This document shows positions 23,069 to 33,640 of a stretch of DNA of 64,000 nucleotides, piece by piece. The notes below the pieces were generated by a model. The model ran no database searches and was not told the origin of the DNA. It saw only the letters and a program-made list of their open reading frames with translations. Position 1 is the stretch's first letter. Every line of letters starts with the position of its first letter. This stretch comes from Dipteris shenzhenensis (taxonomy: Eukaryota > Polypodiophyta > Polypodiopsida > Gleicheniales): assembly GCA_047967505.1 (NCBI GenBank), contig CM106540.1. One strand, 5' to 3'. The position numbers were made by a program, and so were the translations under genes.

Positions 23069-24107
23069 TAGACTAATAGTACAATTGCTCCAACATTTGG
23101 GGGTTTTGCAATTTTTTGCCCCATTTGGCCTCCAAAATTGAGGCTTTTGCAATTGATCTCCAATTTTGCAATGAAACCACCTTGTGTGAGCTTTTCTTGT
23201 ACTTGGCAGTCTCATTGGGTAGAGTTTTGGGCTTTTTGAAGCGAGGGACTTGTGTGGTCATTGGCATTCACATTTGTAGATCCTTTCCAGTAAGAAGCCT
23301 TGAGCCTTGTGCAATCATTTATACTTGCCGTTGAGATCTTGCACTCTCTTTCTTTGCCTTTTCCTTGCACTTTGCACAATGGTTGGCAACAAGGATGACT
23401 TGTTTGGGATGCTTGGATGTGAGGATAAACTTGATGGCACAAATTACCCCAAGTGGGCTTATATGATGTGTCATGTATTGGTTGCTAGAATCTTTGGAAC
23501 ATAGACCCACTAGACCTAATGCCTTTGGTACATCTAGTACTTCCTCTGGTTCATCTGGTGATGGGTCTAATGCTTCTTCCACTACAACTGCTTTGCCTCC
23601 TACTCGAGAACAAATTTAGTGGGATGGATGCTCGATGGGCATGATGAAAAAACACAATCCTTGATTTCTCTATTACTAAAAAGGGTTATTATTCCTTATA
23701 TGCATTTATGCAAGATAGCTAAACAATCATGGGATCTGTTTGCCTCCCTATATCAAGGGCAGAATGAGGCTAGAGTGGCCTATCTTTGCAAGCAATTGAA
23801 TGACTTATAGCTTCAAGAGGGTGGAAAAATGGATGCATATCTTGCCAATGTTAATGATTTGGAAGAGCACTTGGTAAATATTGATGAGGTAGTCCCATGT
23901 TCTCAGCTTGTATCCATGACACTTGATGGATTGCCTGATTCATACCAAGGCTTTGCTACTACTTTGCCATTGGTTCCCATGGGCAATGCCAAGCACTACA
24001 CTTTTGACCAGCTGGTTGCCCTTTTGTTACGTAAAAGGCATTGGGAAAGTTGCCATTATTCAGTATATGGTGGTCTAGTCACTTTAGACAATGTACTATA
24101 TATGTGG
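23069..24107 (+). pseudogene. Ty1/copia gag fragment
   Basis: The gag (UBN2-type) reading begins MVGNKDDLFGMLGCEDKLDG (from 23380) and continues, after a stop and a frame change, through IAKQSWDLFASLYQGQN (23700) and LDGLPDSYQGFATTLP (23925). The layout matches copia gag: the KLxGxNYxxW motif, a helical core, then the LxxLP motif. It has inserted into the DUF4216 exon of A4. The leader 23069-23380 has no feature that I can identify. Confidence 0.7.
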
Positions 24108-24417
24108 TGTTAGGTGTACAATCTATGATGTTACACATGCCTTTACCATGTTGTTGACTGGAAGATTGCTTAGAAGATTTTATAGACTTGGTCCATATCT
24201 CAAATGCTTGTATGATGCTAGACTTGCAAATCTAGATACATGCTATCAGCATGCCATCGAAGCTTCTCACACAGGAGCGCACGACTGGGAGGCAGCGCCA
24301 TCTATTGTATAAATTTTACAGTAATCAAATTTTTGATTCTCCATACTATCCGCTTTTCTCTCTTGCATACGAGATCCTATTATCTGTTGAGCACATATGT
24401 TGTATTGTTTTCTTACA
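24108..24417 (+). repeat. Copia-type LTR (310 bp)
   Basis: It begins TGTTAGGTGTAC and ends TTTTCTTACA, followed at once by a primer-binding site. The right boundary is therefore firm and the left one is inferred from TG. Only about 75 bp of internal sequence follows before CACTA-A4 resumes. Confidence 0.6.
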
Positions 24418-24429
24418 TGGTATCAGAGC
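24418..24429 (+). other. Primer-binding site, initiator tRNA-Met type
   Basis: TGGTATCAGAGC immediately follows the LTR end. It is the standard plant copia primer-binding site complementary to the 3' end of initiator tRNA-Met. Confidence 0.85.
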
Positions 24430-24505
24430 TTGGGCTCTAGCAAGAAGATTTGGTAGTGTGTTTCTGTTTGCGAGCAGATTGTGAGAGATGGGCTAGCCCG
24501 CAAGG

Positions 24506-24805
24506 GGCTAACTTTGTACAAGATAGCCGAGCAAGTGCTTCTGATACCAATCTTCTCTCCTCGCACAGTTAGATTATTGTGGGACCATACGTGATATCTA
24601 TGAAGTTGATTTTATAAGATTTAGTATTTTCATTCTTGATGTCAAATGGTTTAGAACTATCTACAATGGTCCCAGTGCTACAGTCAGGAGAGACAAATGT
24701 GGTGTCTTTGCCATTGACTCCACCAGACACCCTAGACCAATGAAAGTGATCCCTTTGTTCTTCCAGAGCATTGTGAACAGGTACACATTAACAAATTAAT
24801 TAAAA
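24506..24805 (+). pseudogene. DUF4216 fragment of CACTA copy A4 (resumed)
   Basis: Homology to A1 resumes with GGCTAACTT and ACAAGATAGCCGAGCAAGTG and runs through the equivalents of the FRRFSIFILDVKWFRT and FAIDST blocks. It carries small indels, for example at 24562 and 24730. Confidence 0.75.
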
Positions 24806-24825
24806 GCTAACATCTTTGTCTTCAA

Positions 24826-25983
24826 ACAAATGTCAAGATCAACTTGTGTTGCATATGCGAGCAGAACTCGAATAGTTGTTATCTTGACAACTGGTGAGAA
24901 GGTCTCAAAATAATCTAGGCCAGAAATATGAGAGTAGCCTTTTGCAACGAGATGAGCCTTGTACTTAGATAAAGAACCATCTGCATGAAATTTTCTCTTA
25001 TATACCCATTTACAAGGAATAGGTGATCGGGAAGGAGGCAACTTAGTGAGCTTCCATGTAGAATTCTGAATCAAAGAGGCATATTCTTCATCCATGGCCT
25101 GCTTCCATTGCGAACCTTCAGGACCATCAAGTGCATCCAAATGATTGGCAGGTTTTGGTCCAACATCTGTATGATAATAAGCTTGTTCTTGAAAGTATGG
25201 ACATTCTGCAGCATAATAATTTCGAGCATTTTCAATTACCTTTGTAGAAGGCCTTCGAGATCTGGGTGGAAGAGTCCGAATCAGAGATTCACTGGACTCC
25301 ATGGGCTCTTCGTATTCATGATAGATGTCCTCATAGACATCATGATTAGCATTTGAAGCAGAAGGATCAATTTCTTGAGAAGTAGAATCTGAGGATGTGG
25401 ACAAATCATGTGATGGGGCAGTAGAACTTGAATGAGATGAATTATCATGACTTTCTTTAGGCAGACCATCATTGTTATGGACTAGAGGAACATTTTCTGA
25501 TGCAGCCGGTAAGGATAGATCATCTTATGAATCAAAGATCTCAGGCAGATCATGCTCTCCAATGAGTTGAACATCTTGTAATGAGTCCTTTGAGTGATCC
25601 TCACGATCAATTAAAATTGGAAAGTCGAAACCTGAGGATTCTGAAGGATCATGAATGGTACCCAGAAATATATCCTCATGAAAAAGAACATCAGTACTTA
25701 TTATCATTTGCAAAGAAGCCGGATTCCATAGCTTATATCCACATCGATCTTGAAGATATCCAACAAATATAACCTTTTGGTTACGTACATCAAATTTGGA
25801 ACATTGAGAAGCTAGGATTTTTGCAAATGCTTGACAACCGAATGCATGCAAGAAGGAGACATCGGGCTTTTTACCATACCACTGTTCATACGGGGTTGAC
25901 TCTAGTAATGCGGCTGTAGGCAATCGGTTTTGAACATAGACGGCCGTGTGAACTACTTCTGCCCAGAATGTGGGATCAAGATG
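24826..25983 (-). pseudogene. Ty1/copia pol, downstream half: integrase C-terminus and RT start
   Basis: Minus strand, reading from 25983: the integrase C-terminal region (TFWAEVVHTAVYVQNRLPT, YEQWYGKKP, LHAFGCQAF, KVIFVGY), a linker, then RT (QWKQAMDEEYASLIQNSTW, IPCKWVYKRKFHADGS, ARLVAKGY-like AHLVAKGYSHISGLDYFETFSPV). It breaks off just before the conserved Q-M-D-V-K-x-A-F-L block. A stop lies at 25527. The upstream half resumes in frame at 40639 on the far side of CACTA-C. Confidence 0.9.
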
Positions 25984-26008
25984 CACAAGGAACTCTAAAC
26001 CTTTGTCT

Positions 26009-26490
26009 ATATAGTAAAAAAAAGGTATTTTTCTAGATACAAATGAATGTATCTAGCAAAATTCCGGAATAGTAAATTCTGAACATTTACTAGATTGTCT
26101 ATGTAGTAAGTAATTTATTATATAGCAAATGATTAACATTAATTTGCTAGATATACTATATCTAGTAAATTTGTATATAGGAAAACCAAGGAGTATCTAT
26201 GTAGATAAGATTTTACTATATAGCGAATCTATATTATAAGTTTACTAGTAAGACTAATTCTAGTAAATTTAGCAATATAGTAAAACCAAGCATTTTCCAT
26301 ATAGACAAGAATTTACTATATAGTTAAGTTTTTACTATATAGCAAATCTATATTCTAAGTTTACTAGTAAGACTAATTCTAGTAAATTTAGCAATATAGT
26401 AAAACCAAGCATTTTTCATATAGACTAGCAAATTTACTTTAGAATGTTACTATATAATAGATTCACTATAGTAACTCTATCTATGTAGTA
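26009..26490. repeat. Subterminal repeats, family C (left)
   Basis: More than ten units of the type TCTATATAGTAAAA, TTTACTATATAGCAAA and ATATACTATATCTAGTAAA. A block of about 120 bp (26213-26290) is repeated nearly exactly at about 26332-26410 (shared TAAGTTTACTAGTAAGACTA). Confidence 0.85.
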
Positions 26491-26885
26491 AAAGCTGAGA
26501 TTGATAAATTTTATATATTACAAAATCAATTTTTACTCACACAATTAAATTTCCATATACATCGTATTAAAAAATGTAAAGTGACATTTAGAATGAATTA
26601 AAGATAACTGCATAATCAAGATGTAGAATGCAAACTCATCTTCAAAGAAAGAAAGAAACAACTAGTTACTAAGAAACTTTATAAAAATATTAAACAACAT
26701 GAATACTTGCATACTTATTGGACATCAAGAAACAAAAATAGAGTTCATCCAATTGTTCAAAATGCACATGTATCATTCCGATACATGTACATCATTAAGA
26801 CTGAATTATTCATCCAATTGTTCAAAATGCATCCAATTGTTCATCCAAAAATAGAGTTCATCCAATCGTTCTAAATGCACACATG
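26491..26885. other. AT-rich 3' flank of family C genes
   Basis: No gene is visible. A short duplicated segment (TGCACA...TGTCATTCCGATACATGTACATCATCAAGACT and its variant) occurs near 26760 and 26875. The second copy overlaps the 3' end of the gene next door. Confidence 0.6.
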
Positions 26886-28719
26886 TCATTCCGATACATG
26901 TACATCATCAAGACTCAAAATGTGGTCTTCATGCTTCTTTACAATAACTTTTTTTTCTAAAACTAGCCAATCCACTATAGCTTTCCTCATTGCAGGCAAA
27001 CTATGCTCAGTTTTGTGTCCATGGAAAGTAGGGTCTCTTTTGATAATGTTGTAGTTAGTCTTTAGAGACGCATACATTTCATTAATAGTATGTATCTCTA
27101 AAAACTTCAAGAGAATTGTCTCTTGATCCTCTTCACAAAATTCATCAACCTGAAAGAAGCAATAAAAATATATTATAATCCTTGTTTACTAATTTATAAA
27201 AAGAAGAATGCATCATATTTAAAAAAAGAGCTTACTTGAGAAGACATATCAACACAAAAATCGAGGTCCTTCTCGACATGGATGGCATTAAGCTCCTATG
27301 AAAGGAAAACAAGTAGTAAAGAGTAATCTTTTATATAACGTAAAATGGAAACCAACTACCAAATATGTATGCATGATTTTACATGTAAGATATATGATTT
27401 AAAGTAGAAAAACTAAAATAATAAATACCTTCAATCTTTGTTGCTTTTGTAGCAGCTTTACTTGCCTTCATTTTTTGCATGTTTTTTTTCATCTTCTCAC
27501 TCCACTTTAAAGAAGAATAAATATTAAGTTCTAGATTCCCATGTGAGACAAACGAAAAAAAAACAATGCATAAGAATTAACATTAAACCCGTTATAAAGA
27601 GGTATAATGTATACCGTTGGTGTGCGCTTGCTCTTTCTTGCAATTGACATATCCTCAGGATTTAACGAAGTCTCATGAACGCAAGTTTGATTCAAATCCT
27701 CAACCTAAATCATTAAAAAATACTAATTAGATATCCATATTAAACTCAACTGATATAATATAAAATGGCAATGATAATCAATTTTCCAACCTGTTCTGTC
27801 TCTTGCAATAACTCCATGAAAGATTTAAATGCTGAAAAATGATGATCTTCAGTCGTTGCTAACTCTTGTGGCATTTCTGGGCAATAAACACCTTCTCCTA
27901 CCTAACAAAGTTTACATAATTCTTATAAACAAATTCACAAGAAAATAAGTATAAATTACAATGTATATGAAATATGTGATACAAACCTGAACCAACATTT
28001 CACTACCGTGTTCCAAGTCATATTGACATGGAGCATGATCCTCTATAGATGCAGCTACTATAAGTTGTTCTTCCTCCTATCATCATTATAATAAAATGCT
28101 CAAGAATTAACACATGTATAATGACTTAAACGTATAGAAGGGAAATACAAATTTGAAAACAAATCATCAAACTTACATATCCCTGCAAAACTTGTTCTTC
28201 TTTCTCAAATAATGCACCAATTGTTTCCTGCAATAATTATAATATAGTGAATTTATTTAAATATAAAAGAAGAACATAATAGACAATTTGCATTATGAAG
28301 AAAGATATTACCATAGAAGATCCCACTGAAGAGCCCGCAGAAGAGGTGATGCTTTTTCTTTTTTTGTACTTTCGGCTTGCTTGCATTGTTCGAACATAGT
28401 ACATATAAACATCTTCTTGCTTCCAAAAGTATGTAGCTCCGGGAAGCTTAAGTGGCAAAATTTGATCATAGTTATCTTGAATAAAATCCTTGATTTTTTG
28501 TTGTTCATCTTTATTGTGCCGTAAATCCATAATAATCTCATTATTTTTGACCCACAACTGCACTGTACGATGGTTTTTACAGTAAGTCACATTTTGGTTA
28601 TCCCTGCAATGGCGTAGTAAAAAATCCCTTCCATAGAGCATGCCACACTCACGATCTGCCAACTTTGGGGGTCGAAAAATTTGATCATAAGTAGGAATAG
28701 GATTCCAAATTCGGTACAT
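26886..28719 (-). CDS. Second gene of CACTA-C (TNPA-position, unknown fold), multi-exon
   Basis: Minus strand. Exon-like blocks with GT/AG borders: 28719-28312 (starts MYRIWNPIPTYDQIFRPPK), 28227-28177, 28076-27987, 27901-27791, 27704-27615, 27504-27429, about 27295-27234, and 27151-26886 (ends DVHVSE, stop). The first five joins keep phase exactly (136, 17, 30, 37 and 30 codons). The join at 27429/27295 is off by one base under the borders I chose. The protein would be about 380 residues: a conserved-looking N-terminus, a basic KYKKRK segment, acidic middle exons, and a Lys-rich exon (WSEKMKKNMQKMKASK). I recognise no family. Its place downstream of the transposase is that of a TNPA-like DNA-binding partner. 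It lacks the decay seen in all other element genes here. Confidence 0.55.
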
Positions 28720-28943
28720 CGGGAGAAGACATAATAAACTCTAGCCTGAACAACAATTCAATAAAACCATAAGGCTTAGCAAAAAAATTTTAAAAAATAG
28801 CTAGTATTTGTTTTTACAATAAGAATATTTCTTCTATTTAAGAAAAGAGCATTATAAGTAATAAATGAAAAAGAATAATTATTCTTACTTGTTCTCGCTT
28901 GCATGAAAATGCATCATGCATACCCAATGATATCATGGTATTA

Positions 28944-30190
28944 TTATGATATCCAAACCATAGGTAAATAAGAAGATTCACCATTAGATGACACTACTCT
29001 CCTCTTACTGATAACCGCCAATCCTGGTACTATTATGATGCAACAGTTCCAGTCCCTCCAAAAGCTCTCTTCATTATCAACCTTCCATGTGTTCTCATGC
29101 GTGTGATCTTGTTTCAGCCATGCTAGCATGATTTGCTTCCTTTCATAATCAACTGCTCTTATCACAGCATGTAGGAATTGACTATTCAAATCACTAACAT
29201 CAATGCGTGCTAGCACAACATCATCATGTTCCAACCAAGGAGGCACACAACCAACTTCACCTATTTTCAATAGCCGCGTTCTTTGAGCCAAGTCTTTTGT
29301 TTCATATGCAATAAGTTTACTACTAATAGGCAAAGGCATAAACTTATTGAACAAAGAACTTATGCATCTTATACAATCCCAATAGTATGGAAGACGTTGA
29401 GCTTGTAATACACTCATTCCTGTTACTGGGTCTATCAACAAATGCTCCTTGTCATTTATCATTGTAATGCATTGCTTATAGTACTCTGCACTAAAAAAAA
29501 CCATATACTCTCCATCCCATTGTATAGAGAAGAACTCCCTAATGTGTGCCTTCCAATGACCTACACTTTCCGTTGCATCGTTTCCATCCACTCTTACCAC
29601 TACATCATCTCCAACCTTATAAATATCACCATTATAAAAGACCTTTTGATATATTGTGACATGACGTCCTTGAAGAAAACCCACTTCAGTACACCAAAGT
29701 TGTTCAAGATACTTTTGTTCTTCTTGAGAGAGCAATCGATGTACTCTTCTCTTCCTTGTTATTGGAATGCCTTTTAGTTTCATCATTTTGCAGCAAGGAA
29801 GATTTCCATTATGCATGACAAGAACTCTCCAAAAATCCTTAGCTTTCATGATTGAAGAAACCTCTAAAAGTCCAAACTCATGTATTGAATGACATGATGG
29901 ACTTTCTTGATTGGTTGTTTCATAACCATCAGGGAGATAAATAGATCCATGTACCTCCATTAACAACCTTCATGTGGCATGAGACCATCCATTTCTTCTT
30001 GCATGGTACTAAAAACCTTAGTAAAATGGGTTCTCATATAGAAGTGAGCATATGTTACTTCATTATTTCGATTATTGGTATTGACACCCACATAAGATGA
30101 AACCAGGCGTTCAAATAGATAGCACCAAAATACATCATGCATCCCATGTCTATAAACATCATCTAATATTTCCGCATTGCCTGTAAACAT
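28944..30190 (-). pseudogene. CACTA-C transposase, C-terminal exons
   Basis: 30190-29960 (VYRHGMHDVFWCYLFERLVS, then SYVGVNTNNRNNE) has the pattern of the DUF4218 segment V-x-x-R-W-x-x-x-x-E-R in families A and B. 29966-28944 (340 codons) follows and contains VFYNGDIYKVGDDVVVRVDG, GHWKAHIREFF and MVFFSAEYYKQ. This beta-rich pattern resembles a BAH-like or DUF4216-position domain; I give it as resemblance only. The reading frame stays open over a kilobase, which is unusual in this window. Confidence 0.6.
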
Positions 30191-30334
30191 AAGAGAATTT
30201 GGTTAGACTACACCAAAGATACAAAAGGAACACTAGTCATCAAATGTTCAACAAGTTTACATCTAGTAAGATGGTATACGAACCTGCAACATGCTCTAAT
30301 GGTGAAGAATTTGCTCCCAATGACTCTTCTTTTT

Positions 30335-32858
30335 TTACTCTCTCCAAGCAAGGAGTAAAGCACGTACTGTTTTCATAGTTTCCTTTGACCAACCATTGTC
30401 ACGGCTATAATTATAGAAACTATGTGCAATATCAATCAACAAAATACCCAAGTCATGTAAGTGCTTCGGAATACCTTCTATTTTGTTTAAGATATATGGT
30501 AGGCACCATTGCATAAACTTTTGGTTCTCCTCAACCTTAAAGCTTTCATGATGCTTACTTGGAACATGTGGCCATCGCCCATACCGAATAGATGAAGGCG
30601 CAATCTTACTTACTACCTCAACACAAGAGTCTATCGCTCTTTTGGTCTCATTGGTTGATGCTCTCATGAGTGAAGTGATATATTTACTAAAAACATTCAA
30701 GGAAAAAACATGCATTGCATCATATACTAAGTCCAATGATAAATTAAAACCATAGAGATCATATAACCTCCATAGTATGGACTCTCCAGATAATCCAGCA
30801 GTCTTTAGTATTCCTTCTCGTTCTACTTGTGTGAAGGCTTTTCTTGATTGTGACAAGGCCTCGACCATTTTAGTCAAAGAGCGTTTGGGAGGTGGGTACC
30901 TAGCTTGAAACCTGTTACCATCATACACATATCTCCCTTGAAATGAAGGATTAGTAACATCTAGAGTGGCTTGAGCTTTATCCCTTCGACAAAATGATTG
31001 TCCACCATCTTTGAATAAACCTATCTTGCACTGGGTTGGATGATCTCTAGTGACCATCATCAACATTGCACGAAGATTGCATAGTTTAGTCTTACCAAAG
31101 GAAACATCAAATATTTGTTCCACGGGATAGTTGTAAAACACATCAATCCCCTTGATGAAAAGTTGTTCTAGTTCATCAATAAGAGGCCACAAGAATGTGC
31201 TAAAGGTATCACTTGAGTTTCGAATTATTTTCTTGCAACTAAATGGTATAAACAATACTGGTAGAACTCCAATTATGGAGCTCTTTCCACCATTTAAAAC
31301 CATAATTTCAACAGCACCACAATCCTTTTGGGTGGTTCGAGAAGCTTGAAAACCATCCCAATGGAGAAGAAGTGCAAAGTTTCGAGGATCACCCTGTGAT
31401 TAAAATACTTGTTAATATAATATCTTTTAATACATATGACAAAGAGAGCACAGTTATAAACCAAAGAGAAGAAGTTATATTCGTTTTATAAAGAAATGTA
31501 TACCTTGCATGATTTCTTTTTGCACTTGTTGGAAAAGCGGCACTGCTTACATACAAGCTCGTACTCTTGTGTCCCTTCATTCCATCCTCTTTTTAAAACC
31601 TCTGAGAAACATGATGTTGGATATGTGGTATACACTTTGTTGCATTTGGGGTTTCCACAAACCATTGGCAGCTCATATTCAGCATTCGGATTCCAAAAGT
31701 CTTGCACCTCACGACATTTTGATCCGTCCCAAAATTCACATATACTATCTGGTTGTGCATTTATTTCCTCTCCCAACCACCTTTCCTTTCTATGCCACAT
31801 ATTTAGTAAATCATGACAATTTGTTTTACTCTTGACTAGGAGCTCTAGTTGCTTACCGATAGGCAAGTAGTCAAATGCTAGCATCTCCTTCCTTGGCTTA
31901 TTACATTTTTTACACTTCTCACAACATGTAGAACAATCACGTTTAAAGATTCTCTTCCTTGCATTCTCGTGACAAGAACATAGTATTGCATTTCCAGCAT
32001 ACACATCCTCTTCACTAGGTTGAAGAAGCTCAATATCATGTCGATTATCATCTGGACCGATACATAGTCTGTAGCGTTGAGATTGAATCATACCAAGTCC
32101 ATTGAACATAGAGTTTAGTTGCTCCCAACAAGCAGGAACTCCTATTCCATCAAGGGTGCCATCCCATGATTTTGGTAGTTGTACCAAGAGTTTACTCAAG
32201 CTTGGTTTCTTGCATTTTCCACTTCTACCTACTCTTCTTCCACCCATGTCTCCAAACAAGAGCTCAAGCATTTTATCTTGGGCCTTGATTGGTATTTGAT
32301 GCTCATCCCATAAAGCTTGGAACTCAGTTATCTTCTCTAGTATTTGATTGCATATAGCGAGGGTCCTTGCAATTCATCAACACTAGCAAAGACTATAGGG
32401 GGGTCAATCGGCTCATCATTGAGGTCATGCAATTCATTTTCATTAGGCTCATCATGAAGATCTTGTGATACATTTTCATTTGTATCACCTTGTTCGAGGA
32501 ACCCCAAGTCTGTACCCAAGCCTTCGTATCTATGCCTCAATTGTTGGTGTAAAACATAAGTTGACGGAGCCACATGTCGTCCACCCTGACAATATGTGAG
32601 ACAACTACAAAAAACCCTTCTTCGTTCCATCACCCTAGAAGACGTATTCATCTCCCTTGCTTGTTCTACATGAGATGGCATCCGCTCTTCACTCTCAATT
32701 TGAACTTCTCTTTGCTGAATCGGATGCACATTTCCAGATAAGTCATGGTTGCAATGCTCATAGTAGGTGCTTCTACTAATCAGCTGCCACCCTTGAGGGG
32801 TATGGGCACACCTATAGTTGCAAGTACACCTTCTCAAATTGCTTGAGGAACTTGCCAT
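30335..32858 (-). pseudogene. CACTA-C transposase, N-terminal and catalytic part (divergent TNP2)
   Basis: Minus strand. ATG at 32858 directly follows the acceptor GAGTTTCAG. An N-terminal module CTCNYRCAHTPQGWQLISRS...YEHC is followed by an acidic linker. The frame shifts by one base near 32365, then continues with ICNQILEKITEFQALWDEHQ to 31504. Cys clusters (CSCHENARKR...CEKCKKCNKP; CGNPKCNKVY...CKQCRFSNKC) suggest zinc binding. FDYLPIGKQLELL matches the YFPLxPRL motif. A phase-0 intron occupies 31503-31394. The next exon opens with LLLHWDGFQASR, the equivalent of the first catalytic Asp (CTDGFNPF), then PLIDELEQLFIKGIDVF, LRAMLMMVTRDHP and DLVYDAMHVFS. The frame changes again near 30376, after which ENSTCFTPCLERVKKEESLG reads on to a donor. 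Two frame lesions make it probably inactive. Confidence 0.75.
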
Positions 32859-33059
32859 CTGAAACTCAATCAAAGGATGTAACACCATTAGAGGATGAAA
32901 CACCATGACATATAAAGTGCATGACATTGAAGAATAGAGCATAGATATGTTAGCATTGAAGCATAGAGTAGAAGTGCATGAGCCATGCAAGCATCTATAA
33001 CCTATTAACAACCAACAACTCTTGCTTATGTGGCACAAGGTATATGATGGAGCTAACAT

Positions 33060-33640
33060 GATGGAGCTAACTTAGATAGAGTAGAGACCAAGATATATAA
33101 CTTAGCTAACATACATAGGGCTAACATACGGATGAAACACCATTAGAGGAAGAAACACAGCTAACACATAGATAATGTGTTTAGACATGATACAATATGT
33201 AAGACATAATACAAGCATAAAGCAAATCCTAAACCCCACTTGCATTTGACCTACATAGCAAAAACTTATAGATAAGTAACATAGCATGGCATAATATAAC
33301 ACAAGTATATAAGCGTAATATAAGAACACAATTATAACATAATCATAGCATAATGCGAAGAACTTAAGAATAGTACATCATAGCATAATATAAGAACCAA
33401 CTCATACTCCCTAATTTGTTTCTTTCTTCAAGAAGGTAACAAAAAAATACAAGATCTATACATATTTATTTTAGAGATAATCAAGAAACAAATTAAATCT
33501 TTACAAGATAATCAAGAAATAAATTAAATCTACATTGCAACGCAAGTAAGGAGATAAAGCATTTGTCCAACCTGGAGGATTAGTAGATCAAACGAGATAG
33601 AGTGGTCCTCGTAGCGCAACCACTAATCAATAGCTGAATG
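33060..33640. other. AT-rich leader of the CACTA-C transposase
   Basis: No gene seen. The segment is rich in short repeats of ACATAGCATAA/GGATGAAACACCATTAGAGG. It is probably the intron that separates the histone-derived exon from the transposase start. Confidence 0.5.

Larger units (their letters stand above)
22370..24805 (+). mobile_element. CACTA family A, copy A4, 3' coding half, split by copia DNA
   Basis: Homology to A1 starts abruptly inside DUF4218 at 22370 (GAGGTCGCCATTACAGG, equivalent to 5772 in A1) and runs to about 23068. It is interrupted by copia-derived DNA and resumes at 24506 in DUF4216, ending near 24805 where minus-strand copia sequence begins. The left half was probably lost when A3 or its neighbours arrived. 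Confidence 0.75.
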
